64,000 bases of DNA. Source: Lepas anatifera. Taxonomy: Eukaryota > Arthropoda > Thecostraca > Lepadidae. The translations under genes were made by a program, and so were the position numbers. Below are positions 53,424 to 62,639 of the stretch, one piece after another (positions within the stretch are counted from its first letter, which is position 1; each line of letters begins with the position of its first letter). The stretch lies in assembly GCA_034440635.1 (NCBI GenBank), contig JAOTON010001251.1, positions 975,001-1,039,000 of the forward strand. The letters run 5' to 3'. The notes under the pieces were generated by a model. That model was given only the letters and a program-made list of their open reading frames with translations. It did not search any database and had not been told where the DNA came from.

Positions 53424-54029
53424 ACCGGGCCTGAAGGCCTGATTTAGGCCAATGCCGGGCTGATAACGGGCTTCACCCAGGCTCATTTCGGGCTTCAACT
53501 GAACTGGGACTCCAAAGTCAATTTTCTGTAAGTTAAATAAGCCTTTTTCAGTACAGACCTAGTTTTTTCCACTGAAACATAATCTTATTCATGCACCAGC
53601 AGCTTTTGAAAATGCATTTACAATTAATTTTGAGACTTTTAGACATACACCAGGATTGTAAAAGCAGGAAGCTCTAGCTTTCTATCTGTTACTCATGCCA
53701 CGGTCAAAAGCAAGTTACTTAAACCTGAATCAATATTCAAAATAAAATATTGAATAATGCCTACAGACGCACACATCCATGCCGTACTGTCATCTTATGA
53801 ATATCCTAATTACTTCAAAATCTTCTAGTCATATATGGGTGAACAAAATATAAATTGTGATAGCCTATTTGTTACTTCCATATTGTCAGTATACCATTTC
53901 AAAGGAAGTCATTTAACCAATTCGCTGCTAACATATTGATATTAACACCTAGCTCTAGCTAGAAAATTCTTTCCAGAAGCTTTCTGCTCCAGGTAAAAAG
54001 AAAATGTTATCTATGGAGCCATTCCCATG
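53424..54029 (+). repeat. left arm of 606-bp inverted repeat
   Basis: The arm is the complement of 56071-56676, equal in length (606 bp) and nearly identical; I found only isolated differences, such as CTGAAGGCC versus CTGAATGCC. Just outside the left arm is a GGCCCGG-rich block with TAGAGGTGGGAC (about 53358), like a hAT terminus, which is not repeated on the right. The arms contain no coding frame of interest. Confidence 0.9.
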
Positions 54030-54160
54030 AGTTCTGTTCTTTTGGTAGGTGATGTTTCGCTTTGCTGCAGAGGATGCTGGATATGGTTCGTTGTGGTTTT
54101 GACACCAGCTGTACGCCGATTGCCCGACTTGCACGTTTTAACTGGTAAAACGACGGCCCT

Positions 54161-54615
54161 GTAAATGGTACCGAAAACCGAACTGGAAGAGACTGGTTGT
54201 TCGACCCCGCTGGGGTGGGGAGCGGGGTCGAACAACATCAAACATCATTTACAGCATACAATGTTCATGTTCAGTGAATGGCAAGCCCGTCACCTACATC
54301 GGAGAAACCGACCGAGAACTGCAAACAAGAGTAAAAGAACACAGGGAAAGCTGGAGAGGAAGCAATCGGTCGAAAGCCAACACCTCAGCTTTCACCACCC
54401 ACCGGACCTGCACCCCTCACTTTGACCAAGCCCAAATCCTGGACCACGCCACCAACTATCATCAACGCCTGCTCCCAGAGTCCGCTTACATCCGCACTGC
54501 TGGCCGTCGTGAGACGGTACTGACATCACCGAACGACGCCAACATCAACCGGAACTCTGGGAGCAGGTTTCACGACAGGTGGCTTCCCATTATACATAGC
54601 TGTAGCTCTAAATAG
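54161..54615 (+). pseudogene. Penelope-like element GIY-YIG endonuclease fragment
   Basis: The frame reads NIIYSIQCSCS and VTYIGETDRELQTRVKEHRES, the GIY-YIG core. It then gives SAFTTHR, FDQAQILDHATNYHQRL, PESAYIR (catalytic Glu region) and NINRNSG. This is the C-terminal endonuclease of Penelope-like retroelements, usually found downstream of an RT. No RT is present upstream, so only the 3' part survives. The frame is open 5' of the first shown codon (GTG at 54274) and ends at 54613. It lies in the spacer between the 606-bp inverted arms. Confidence 0.85.
54195..54236 (+). other. perfect 16-bp hairpin
   Basis: GTTGTTCGACCCCGCT pairs exactly with AGCGGGGTCGAACAAC around the 9-base loop GGGGTGGGG. 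It sits at the upstream edge of the GIY-YIG coding region, and its downstream strand is part of that frame. It may mark a short inverted duplication at the truncation point. Confidence 0.75.
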
Positions 54616-56070
54616 TTTTGATAACTTTAACATATGTTTGTGATCAGCTAGTTTTATATTATTGTTATAGGATTGTCATATATTGTATTTGTATTATATA
54701 TTCTATATTTGTATTTATATTAATATACAGGATGGCAGGATGTGTTTCTTAACTTTTATATATTTTTGTAGCCTTTTACATAATATTGACATTTGTACTA
54801 GTATTTAATGTGTGAAGTACCTACCGTTATTATTAGACACTTGTTCTTAGTTTTATTAACTATGATGTTGCAATGAATCTTATATTCTCTTTTTAGCTCT
54901 TTACTAACCATTAGCATTTTTATACTAGCATATGATGTGTGTCAATTACCTACCATTATTATGCTGTACTGTATAAGCTACCCTTAATCGTTGAATATCA
55001 AAATATGAGAATTTGCGTTGTTATTAAAATGTGCTTCAGGTAGGTAACTCTCTTACTCATGCACGTTTCCGGGAATCCTTTTTGGACTTGTTATATAATT
55101 TTTGTAACGTGTCTTGTCTTCCGATGTCCACCGATCGATCCGACCACTCGCTGACGAAGGCTGATAAAATATAGCCGAAAGCTCCGAACGTTTTTCATTT
55201 TCACTAGTGGAGAAGTCCTTTATATTTATATCATTTCTGTTTGTTTTGTTGTATTTTACGGGCTTGCGCTTAGTAGGTATCTGAAGCGCCGTGCTTGTCT
55301 ACATTAGAGCAATCATTTATGAAAACATTTTTCACCAAAATTTACCAGAACAGTAAGTTTATTTCAGCGAAAATATTTGAAGACTTTTGTAAATATATTT
55401 TAAAACTTCACAGATTTAAAAAATAAGCATAAAGTGTGTGGTGCATTTCTTTTGTGCCTGAGAATAGGCCACTTTGTGCGCACTTGTTTCATATATGACG
55501 CTTTTCTGGCTTTGCAAGGCTTTACAAGCTGCTCAAGGCCGTGGAATTTGCCATAATTTGGATATTCTGTTTTTGTATTCTGTATTTCTACGTTTCTGTA
55601 CATTTTTAGTGGGGTGGGAGGGAAGTGTAAAGTAAAGGTATCTTGGGAGGGAAGTGCTGTTACGTTCAAAGCTTATAATAGAAGTTGCATTTCATAGAGG
55701 CCAGGAAAGTATCTCTACAAGGAAAATGCAACACATAATGTCAAGTATATTCATGTTTTGGTGCAATGTCAAAGGTTCCTTCTAAGGCTGACTGCTCTCC
55801 CCAGTATCTCCCCACAACTGACTAATTTATGTTTTGAAGTACTTAAATCAAAAACATGTTTTCTTTGTGCCTATTTCCTAGCTTATACTAGCCCTTTCGG
55901 AGTGGATTCTGCGTCTTTTGGGCAATGAAAGAGCAAAATGAAGCTGTGGAAGGGTCAAACTTATCAACATTTGTTCTTGCAGCTAGAGTTAGCAGGCCAA
56001 TTTGACAATTATGGACTCCCACTAGATAGTTTGTACCTGACATATTCACTTCACCATTTTTCGTAGAGGA
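54616..56070. other. Penelope 3' flank and non-genic DNA
   Basis: AT-rich sequence apart from the hammerhead-like motif. No coding frame with recognisable features (55400-55669 and 55888-56073 are undistinguished). Confidence 0.45.
55143..55195 (+). ncRNA. hammerhead-ribozyme-like motif in the Penelope 3' region
   Basis: CTGACGA (55151-55157) fits the hammerhead core CUGANGA. GGCT (55159-55162) can pair with AGCC (55173-55176) as stem II, and GAAA (55177-55180) is the second core strand. Penelope-like elements are known to carry hammerheads. I could not identify the third strand with the UH cleavage site and stems I and III with confidence, so it may be a relic. Confidence 0.4.
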
Positions 56071-56676
56071 CATGGGAATGGCTCCATAGATAACATTTTC
56101 TTTTTACCTGGAGCAGAAAGCTTCTGGAAAGAATTTTCTAGCTAGAGCTAGGTGTTAATATCAATATGTTAGCAGCGAATTGGTTAAATGACTTCCTTTG
56201 AAATGGTATACTGACAATATGGAAGTAACAAATAGGCTATCACAATTTATATTTTGTTCACCCATATATGACTAGAAGATTTTGAAGTAATTAGGATATT
56301 CATAAGATGACAGTACGGCATGGATGTGTGCGTCTGTAGGCATTATTCAATATTTTATTTTGAATATTGATTCAGGTTTAAGTAACTTGCTTTTGACCGT
56401 GGCATGAGTAACAGATAGAAAGCTAGAGCTTCCTGCTTTTACAATCCTGGTGTATGTCTAAAAGTCTCAAAATTAATTGTAAATGCATTTTCAAAAGCTG
56501 CTGGTGCATGAATAAGATTATGTTTCAGTGGAAAAAACTAGGTCTGTACTGAAAAAGGCTTATTTAACTTACAGAAAATTGACTTTGGAGTCCCAGTTCA
56601 GTTGAAGCCCGGAATGAGCCTGGGTGAAGCCCGTTATCAGCCCGGCATTGGCCTAAATCAGGCATTCAGGCCCGGT
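56071..56676 (-). repeat. right arm of 606-bp inverted repeat
   Basis: See the left arm. The inner end begins CATGGGAATGGCTCCATAG and the outer end stops at AGGCCCGGT. The sequence beyond (GTTGAGGCTC...) has no counterpart on the left. Confidence 0.9.
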
Positions 56677-57060
56677 GTTGAGGCTCAATCTAGGGAAGGG
56701 AGCAAGTGCCCTCACCTGCCTTCCCTGAATTCACCCAGGAGGTGCAATGGATGCAGAAATCAAACTAATTAATGACTGATGAGCCAGCCCCTCAATATGA
56801 TCGGTCTCTTGACACTTTGCAGCACCATCTTACCTATGATAGGGACGTCACAGTGGTTACAGCGGATTTTTGTATCTTAACTGTTCCGAAACATCGATTT
56901 CAGTAACATTTTGGGATGCCAGCGCTTCTCTTGAAATTACTTTCTGGCCCACTCCAGCATTCAACGCCAGATTCCGTCACCGCGAGTGTCCTCGATCAGT
57001 CGGAGGAACTGGCATCAAAGTCACGTGACCTCCAAACGGGTCGCCTGTCCGGACTAGTAG
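56677..57060. other. non-genic DNA
   Basis: No feature recognised. Confidence 0.4.
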
Positions 57061-57160
57061 GGTGGCGGCAGCGTGCGGAGCCGTGGTGTAGTAGGCAGGA
57101 TGTTCCGCTCTCTTACAGAGCATGCTGGTTCGAACCCGGGTTGGCTGTGCATAGCTTGGC
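57061..57160 (+). repeat. tRNA-like SINE head
   Basis: GGAGCCGTGGTGTAGTAGGCAGG carries a box-A-like TGGTGTAGTAGG, and CTGGTTCGAACCCGGG carries a perfect box B about 40 bp later. The sequence after box B does not pair with the GGAGCCG start, so this is not a functional tRNA. A SINE or tRNA pseudogene is likely. Confidence 0.5.
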
Positions 57161-57248
57161 AGTTTTTTTCCAAAACTGAATACTGATGCCAACCTATCAA
57201 ATGCTGATTCTAGGAGCAAGCATGTTCAGCTTTCCACACATTGTCATG

Positions 57249-58040
57249 TCGGAGACGACCCTCGCCGTTACGTGACCTGAGGGGGTGGAGCTGGGCTGAC
57301 ATCAGAATGCAGGCAATGTAACCTTGTGACCCAACGAAGGGGTAGCAGATGTCACGCAGCCCATCGTTCTGGGGCGATAGTTGAGACCCGGTTGCATTGT
57401 GATAGAGCCTTTGTATACGTTTAGGGATGCGCGACTTTAAAAATATTTGATGCCAAATTTAGCACGTTTGTAAAACCTTGGTGCTAAATTATCCGAGCTC
57501 CATTTTTGCACATTCAAGGGCCGTATTTCGGGCGAGCATTAAGTCACCCCGGCGCCATATGCAGCACCGCGTCCAGGCTAAGATCAGCGGAAGGCCTGGC
57601 CTTTCCGCCATCGTCATCATTAGCGTATGTGCCGCGTTATATCTAACTGGGGGACCTGTCTTTCAGACTTTTATATTGTATGTTTGCCTACCGTTGTCCC
57701 TGTATGCTGCCGCCCTTGCTGCCACAGAGCTGAGTGGTCTGCGGAGACGACCCTCACTGTCACGTGACCTGAACACGGAGCTGAGTGGTCTGCGGAGACG
57801 ACCCTCACTGTCACGTGACCTGAACACGGAGCTGAGTGGTCTGCGGAGACGACCCTCGCTGTCGCGTGACCTGAGCGGGTGGTGTCGGCGCGAGCTGAGC
57901 CGGCATGGGATTGCGGAGAATGTGACCTTGTGACCCGGTGAAGAGGTAGCAGGTGCTAGGAAGCGCGCCGTTTAGGGGTGATGAGAGCCAATTGCACAGT
58001 AACTGTACCATTGTATTGCTGGGGACGCTCAAATTTAAGG
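57249..58040 (+). repeat. two diverged copies of a CACGTGACCT repeat plus a 51-bp triplication
   Basis: Segments 57249-57425 and 57842-58030 share CGGAGACGACCCTC, GCGTGACCTGAG and CCTTGTGACCC blocks in order. At 57727-57879 a 51-bp unit (GAGCTGAGTGGTCTGCGG ... CTGAACACG) is repeated three times, the first two copies identical. As 51 is a multiple of three, the frame 57478-57933 contains a 17-residue repeat (TELSGLRRRPSLSRDLN); I do not regard it as a proven gene. Each unit holds the E-box palindrome CACGTG (CGCGTG in the third). Confidence 0.7.
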
Positions 58041-58251
58041 CACGTTAATTCCTCAACACGGGGCGTGCTGTATTGTTTTTCAAACTGCCGCCCATTTAAA
58101 ATGTGGTTTGCCTGCGCGAGGAGCCGTACTGAGCGTGCCCTTGACTAACTCGGATAGGTGCATGCTACTGGGTTTGTTGCGTCCATACAGAAGAGGTCGG
58201 GTTTAATAGAGACGGATAGAGATCGATAAGCGTGGTGATCAGTGGTGATAT

Positions 58252-58794
58252 ATGAAAAGGCAATTAAAAATTAACAGCGGGAGAAACTCATGGGTGACAT
58301 CGGAGGTTTTAAGCAGCATTCGCAAATGTAATCGCAATTCAAATTGGCTAAGAAGCGTAACAGGGGGAAGGCTGGGAAAGATGGATGGTGCAAAAAAATT
58401 AGCGACGCATGCCCAGTTTAAGCAAAATCCATCTCAATATCACAATAGGTAGGTGTCGGCTGGCCCATCTCCTCGAATCCGGATGTAAAAAAACACTTAG
58501 ATTATTCGAGGATTAGGATTCGAGGAGACAGGCCAGCCAACACCATATCTACTTACGATCATGCTCCTCGCCGCAGCACACCAAAACCTATCAATATCAC
58601 AATAGATTGAAAACCATTATAGGACGGCAGAAACTTTCGAGCACAGCCCCTTTGGTCTATGCTCCGGTGGTTTAGTCTCGGAGGACACAGAGAAAGCAAG
58701 CTTTCTAAACAAGTATTGCGCTTCGTTATTCAGGCCACACATCGATGATCAATCCCAGCCTCACATGGACACAAACAGAGAAATCAGCCCTCCT
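58252..58794 (+). pseudogene. LINE 4: linker before RT, interrupted
   Basis: The frame reads SWVTSEVLSSIRKCNRNSN and FKQNPSQYHNR, then (after a 143-bp foldback) LKTIIGRQKLSSTA. In a shifted frame it continues as SEDTEKASFLNKYCASLF, the conserved pre-RT segment of CR1-type ORF2 proteins. It runs into a TTAA element at 58795. The endonuclease itself is not found upstream. Confidence 0.75.
58449..58591. mobile_element. 143-bp foldback insertion with 14-bp duplication
   Basis: CAATATCACAATAG flanks it at 58435-58448 and 58592-58605. Near its left end, GGTGTCGGCTGGCC and TCTCCTCGAATCC face their complements GGATTCGAGGAGA and GGCCAGCCAACACC, forming a hairpin of about 29 bp per arm. It inserted into LINE 4, whose coding sequence continues after it. 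Confidence 0.8.
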
Positions 58795-59723
58795 TTAACA
58801 CCCGCACTGGAGGGGGTCTGGCACTAACGCGCACTGGAGGGGGCCTGGTAGGCCCCCCTAAGATCTCGGAAACTAAGAGGGTTAGAAAAACGCCACTTGG
58901 CAGGTGGGTGGGGGCTATGGTGATCTACATGATAAAAATTTTCATTGACCTAGGTCAGTATCTTCAAGGTCAAACGAGGTCATAAAGGTCAAATATTGGC
59001 CATGCTGGGATCGATTGGTAAATGCTGTGATTATGCAGGAAAATGGCGGAAATAAGCTAAAGGCGGACAAGAGTCATAGAGAAGAGGTCTCAAAGAGGCT
59101 TCCCCACAACTTTTGTGTCAAGGTCATTCAAGGTCATTGACCTTTAAGGTCACCATATGGTATACTACTTATTATTTACACTTTGACTAACACTGTTTGG
59201 CGGGAAATGAGGATTGACCTTTCACAATGACCTTTGACCTTGACCTTTGTATTTGGGTACCCTACCGATGACGTCATAGCATAATATATGTCAGACGGGG
59301 TAACGTCATTTGGCCGGACGCACAGTGGTCAGTGACCTTGAAAGTGCAGATATGACCTTGACCTGTGACCTTTGACCTTGACCTTGACTTTCATGTGAAG
59401 TGACCTTGACATATAATCCCGCTTATATGACGTTATGACGTCACCACTCGGTCTTCAATGCAAGCTAACTGGTCCGACCGCGCGTTTACGGCGATTTCAA
59501 AATGCAGGTCTGACTTTGAAAGCCTATAAGTCAAAAATTTTCGGCCGATTTTAAAAAGTCTTCACCAATCGAGCCGATTTTCAAAAAGTCTTCACCAATC
59601 GACGTGCTATTCAATTCTGTTAAATCTGGCCACGTTTCGTTTTTCGGCTACAAGCGGTTCTCCGGCCACCTTGGAAAAACAGGGTGGGGGGGCCTCCGAG
59701 GCCCCCTCCAGTGCGCGTGTTAA
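58795..59723 (-). mobile_element. complete TTAA-flanked element, family 1, inside LINE 4
   Basis: TTAA (58795-58798) is followed by CACCCGCACTGGAGGG, and CCAGTGCGCGTG is followed by TTAA (59720-59723). The 921-bp interior is the complement of 41075-41984, with a short duplicated block (GATTTTCAAAAAGTCTTCACC) near 59575. Removing it and one TTAA restores a continuous LINE 4 frame (ISPPL / NNIVITK). It is rich in TGACCT and AGGTCA motifs. Confidence 0.92.
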
Positions 59724-59990
59724 ACAACATCGTTATCACGAAGCGAGAAGTGTTGAACCAACTAAACTCACTCAATTTCAATAAGTCCTTAGGTCCCGAC
59801 GGAATTCCCCCTCGTATTTTTAAGCTAACGGGGATACTGATATACAAACCACTTACCGCTCTTTTCAACAAATCCCTAAATGAGGAAAAATGTCCATAAC
59901 TGTGGAAACAAGCCACGATCCAGCCCCTTAAAAAAGGTTCTCCCTCTGGCTGAAAAAATTACAGACCCATTCCGCTTGGTACCATTAGTC
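59724..59990 (+). pseudogene. LINE 4: RT fingers
   Basis: The frame gives NNIVITKREVLNQLNSL and LGPDGIPPRIFKLTG, a TAA stop, then LWKQATIQPLKKGSPSG and KNYRPIPLGTI, the first RT blocks. The sequence then leaves RT at about 59990. Confidence 0.85.
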
Positions 59991-60252
59991 TGCTAGTACC
60001 ATATCATATGTGAACCTACAGGGACCGAACGGCGTTCATTGCGGCTGCGGAGCGAAGTCCTGTACTTTATTTTCGTTCAGATTTACATGTTAGAACGTGT
60101 TCTTCTGAATGGTCTTCGAAACCACTGGAAAGTCAATCATGATGTCATTAGCTGCATACAGTTAGTTGTGATGACAAGCGTGCTTTTCTAGTAAACGTAA
60201 CTAACACTGAAACACAAATAGTACCTTTTGACATAAATATGTCATATTGTTA
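59991..60252. other. unrecognised insertion in LINE 4
   Basis: No domain or terminal repeat recognised. With 61206-61677 it replaces the RT segment that should contain motif A, so an insertion with deletion has occurred. Confidence 0.4.
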
Positions 60253-61205
60253 TTAACCCTCGCCCCGGTAGGTGGGGTGTTTGAACAACCCCTTCGAACT
60301 TGGCCCCTATGTGGGATAGCGAAAAAACGCGAATGCTGGTGGATAGCTCATACAAATTCAGGAAGAAACTATATAGTCACTTTTTGGCTCAGTTCAATAT
60401 TGAGGTCATGACAGGTAAAAAATTCGCATTTTGAGTATATTTTCGGCTCTAGCGTCTGACAGAGTTGAGTTTTAGAACCATTTTCTAGCACTATTCGCTT
60501 CCGCTCATCACGGAAAATCGAATGATGTATATGATCATGATAGGCCAAAAAACAAAAATGACCTGACCTCAGGTCAGGTCACAGACATTTTTTACCTAGC
60601 CCAGTCAATATGCATGTCAATCGACTTGCAATAGCAATCCAAGCACAATGATATCAAAATAAAAGTTATACCATCATTTCATGCAAAGTTATTGACCGAA
60701 GTCTGAAAACCACTTAGTAACCCAGATGACCTCTCAGAGGTCACAGGCCAAAAATTGCAAAATGAACCTGGAAAGGGGCACAGGATACAACGATTTTGAG
60801 AATATAAAGGCATTCTCAGTTGTATCTACACAAATACAACCGAATATCTTTTCTTCCATGCATTTCCAATGGAGAGGTCATGGTCTGTACTTGACCTTAG
60901 GTCATCGATATGAAAATCCCGGAATATATGTTTTAGCGCTTGGTGGACCCATTATGTGGTAGGTTTCAATTCGATGGATTCCCCATTTACTACTTATGCC
61001 ATCTTAAACATTTTTTAGATGAGGTCACTTGACCTGCACTGGTGACCTGACCTGAGATGACTTAACCTTAAAATTTTTCGGGAAATTGCGGAATTGATCA
61101 AGGATAGGCTGTGCAAAGTACGGCGGCGCTTGGCGCTGCCTTTTTCTTGCCGCCGGAAAAAGAAAACCAACGGGTGTTCAAACACCCCCACCGGCCGAGG
61201 GTTAA
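60253..61205 (+). mobile_element. complete TTAA-flanked element, family 2
   Basis: TTAA (60253-60256) then CCCTCGCCCCGGTAGGTGGG, and at the right CCCCCACCGGCCGAGGG then TTAA (61202-61205). The terminal repeats are about 32 bp and start with CCC, as in canonical piggyBac elements. The interior holds TGACCTGACCT-C-AGGTCAGGTCA near 60559-60581, CACTTGACCTGCACTGGTGACCT and a GCGCCGCC-type block near the right end. No transposase. Confidence 0.85.
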
Positions 61206-61684
61206 GATCTGACCAACGGATCGGAAGAACGACTCCATCACGTGGCACAATTGAAGTTTACATATTAAATGTGGAACTTGAACCTTCTGTCCCTCGTCGT
61301 TCGAGACCTCATGCACAATAATGGTCTTCGAATTAACCAGCACGAATTTGTGAATCTTCAGTGTTCCTTTTCTCGTGATTGCCTTATCGAAGCATTTTCT
61401 GAGCTCAGTAGCTAATTTGAGTACTTTTTGTTTCTGCACATACATTTCAGCGATGGTAATAACTTAACTCTTGTTGTAGTTTGTTAGCCATTACGATACA
61501 AGATTTAAGTTTCCGTTGTATTTTTATGGAAACATACCTTGGCCTCCGAGACCACAAAAATGACCTGACCGAAAAGTTGTATAAGCATTTTTTGGTAGAG
61601 ATCGAGGCAAGCAATGGAACACTGCTTTCCTCTTCCCTTCCAAGCATGGTTGCTGAGATCGTAGGGGGATGAGGTGAGATCTCG
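61206..61684. other. unrecognised sequence before LINE 4 RT
   Basis: Minus-strand frame 61098-61445 (KVLKLATELRKCFDKAITRK) runs into the TTAA element end and is not recognised. Nothing else is supported here. Confidence 0.4.
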
Positions 61685-62626
61685 GTGAGAGGTGAAACGT
61701 CCAGTTGGAATAAAGTTACCAGCGGCGTACCCCAAGGTTCAGTCCTGGGACCCACATTATTCCTCATATATGTGAACGAGCTCCCGAGCATAGTCAAATG
61801 CAAAATGATGATGTTTGCTGATGACAGTAAAATTTACCGGCAAATAACAACATCTGAAGATGCCAGATTCCTCCAAACAGACCTAGACTCACTCAGCAAG
61901 TGGTCTGAGAAGTGGCTTTTAAAATTCAATGCCAAAAAATGCAAGGTTATGCACTGTGGAGAGCACAATCCAGGTCACCGATACTTCATGACAAACTCTG
62001 ACAACAAAGTTATTCAATTGGAAACAACAAGCTCTGAAAAAGATCTAGGAGTTACGATAACATCAAATCTTAAGCCATCTGAGCATTGCAAAAAAGCTGC
62101 AAATCGAGCGAGTGCGGCTCTCAGACTAATTAAAACAACATTTGACAAGCTGACCCTGCAAAACTTCAAACCACTGTTTAATGTGTATGTAAGGCCACAC
62201 CTTGAATATTGTGTTTAGGCTGTTGGTCCCTATTTGATTCAAGATTTGAATGTACTTGAAAAGGTTCAACGGAGGGGCACAAAAACAGTCCAGGGTTTAA
62301 GTCAATTACCCTACGAAGAACGCCTTAAGAAGCTGGAGATGACAACCATCAGGGACAGGATGAATCGGGGAGACATGATAGAGACCTTCAAGATATTAAC
62401 AGGGAAATTGAGAACAAACCCGGACGACTTCTTCGTTTTGAACCCATCACGTACCAGAGGCCATTTTCTCAAGATAAAGAAGCAGAGGGCAACACATCTC
62501 AGAAGAAACAAGTTCTTCTCTAACAGGGTTGTAAACAAGTGGAACTCTTTACCTGAACATGTGATAAGTGCGCCATCTACTAATGCATTCAAAGAAAGGC
62601 TGGACAATAGCCTGGTCCGGATTTAG
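61685..62626 (+). pseudogene. LINE 4: RT palm to C-terminus
   Basis: SWNKVTSGVPQGSVLGPTLF is RT motif B, and MMMFADDSKIY holds the catalytic Asp pair. LLKFNAKKCKVMHCG and DLGVTITSNL are the thumb-side blocks. After a single in-frame TAG (62216-62218) the same frame continues with LNVLEKVQRRGTKTV, YEERLKKLEMTT, GDMIETFKIL and a KERLDNSLVRI end. The organisation is that of CR1/L2-type ORF2, without RNase H. Apart from the TAG this half is intact. Confidence 0.9.
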
Positions 62627-62639
62627 GTTTTTTTCTTCA

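Noticed and set aside
54011..54241. Minus-strand 76-codon frame as a gene
   Set aside because: It spans the inverted-repeat edge and a hairpin, with no domain; the plus strand carries the GIY-YIG frame.
57061..57140. Functional tRNA gene
   Set aside because: Good A and B boxes, but the 3' side does not pair with GGAGCCG and there is no complete cloverleaf.
61447..61803. 118-codon minus-strand frame as a gene
   Set aside because: It is opposite the LINE 4 RT motif-B region and shows no features of its own.
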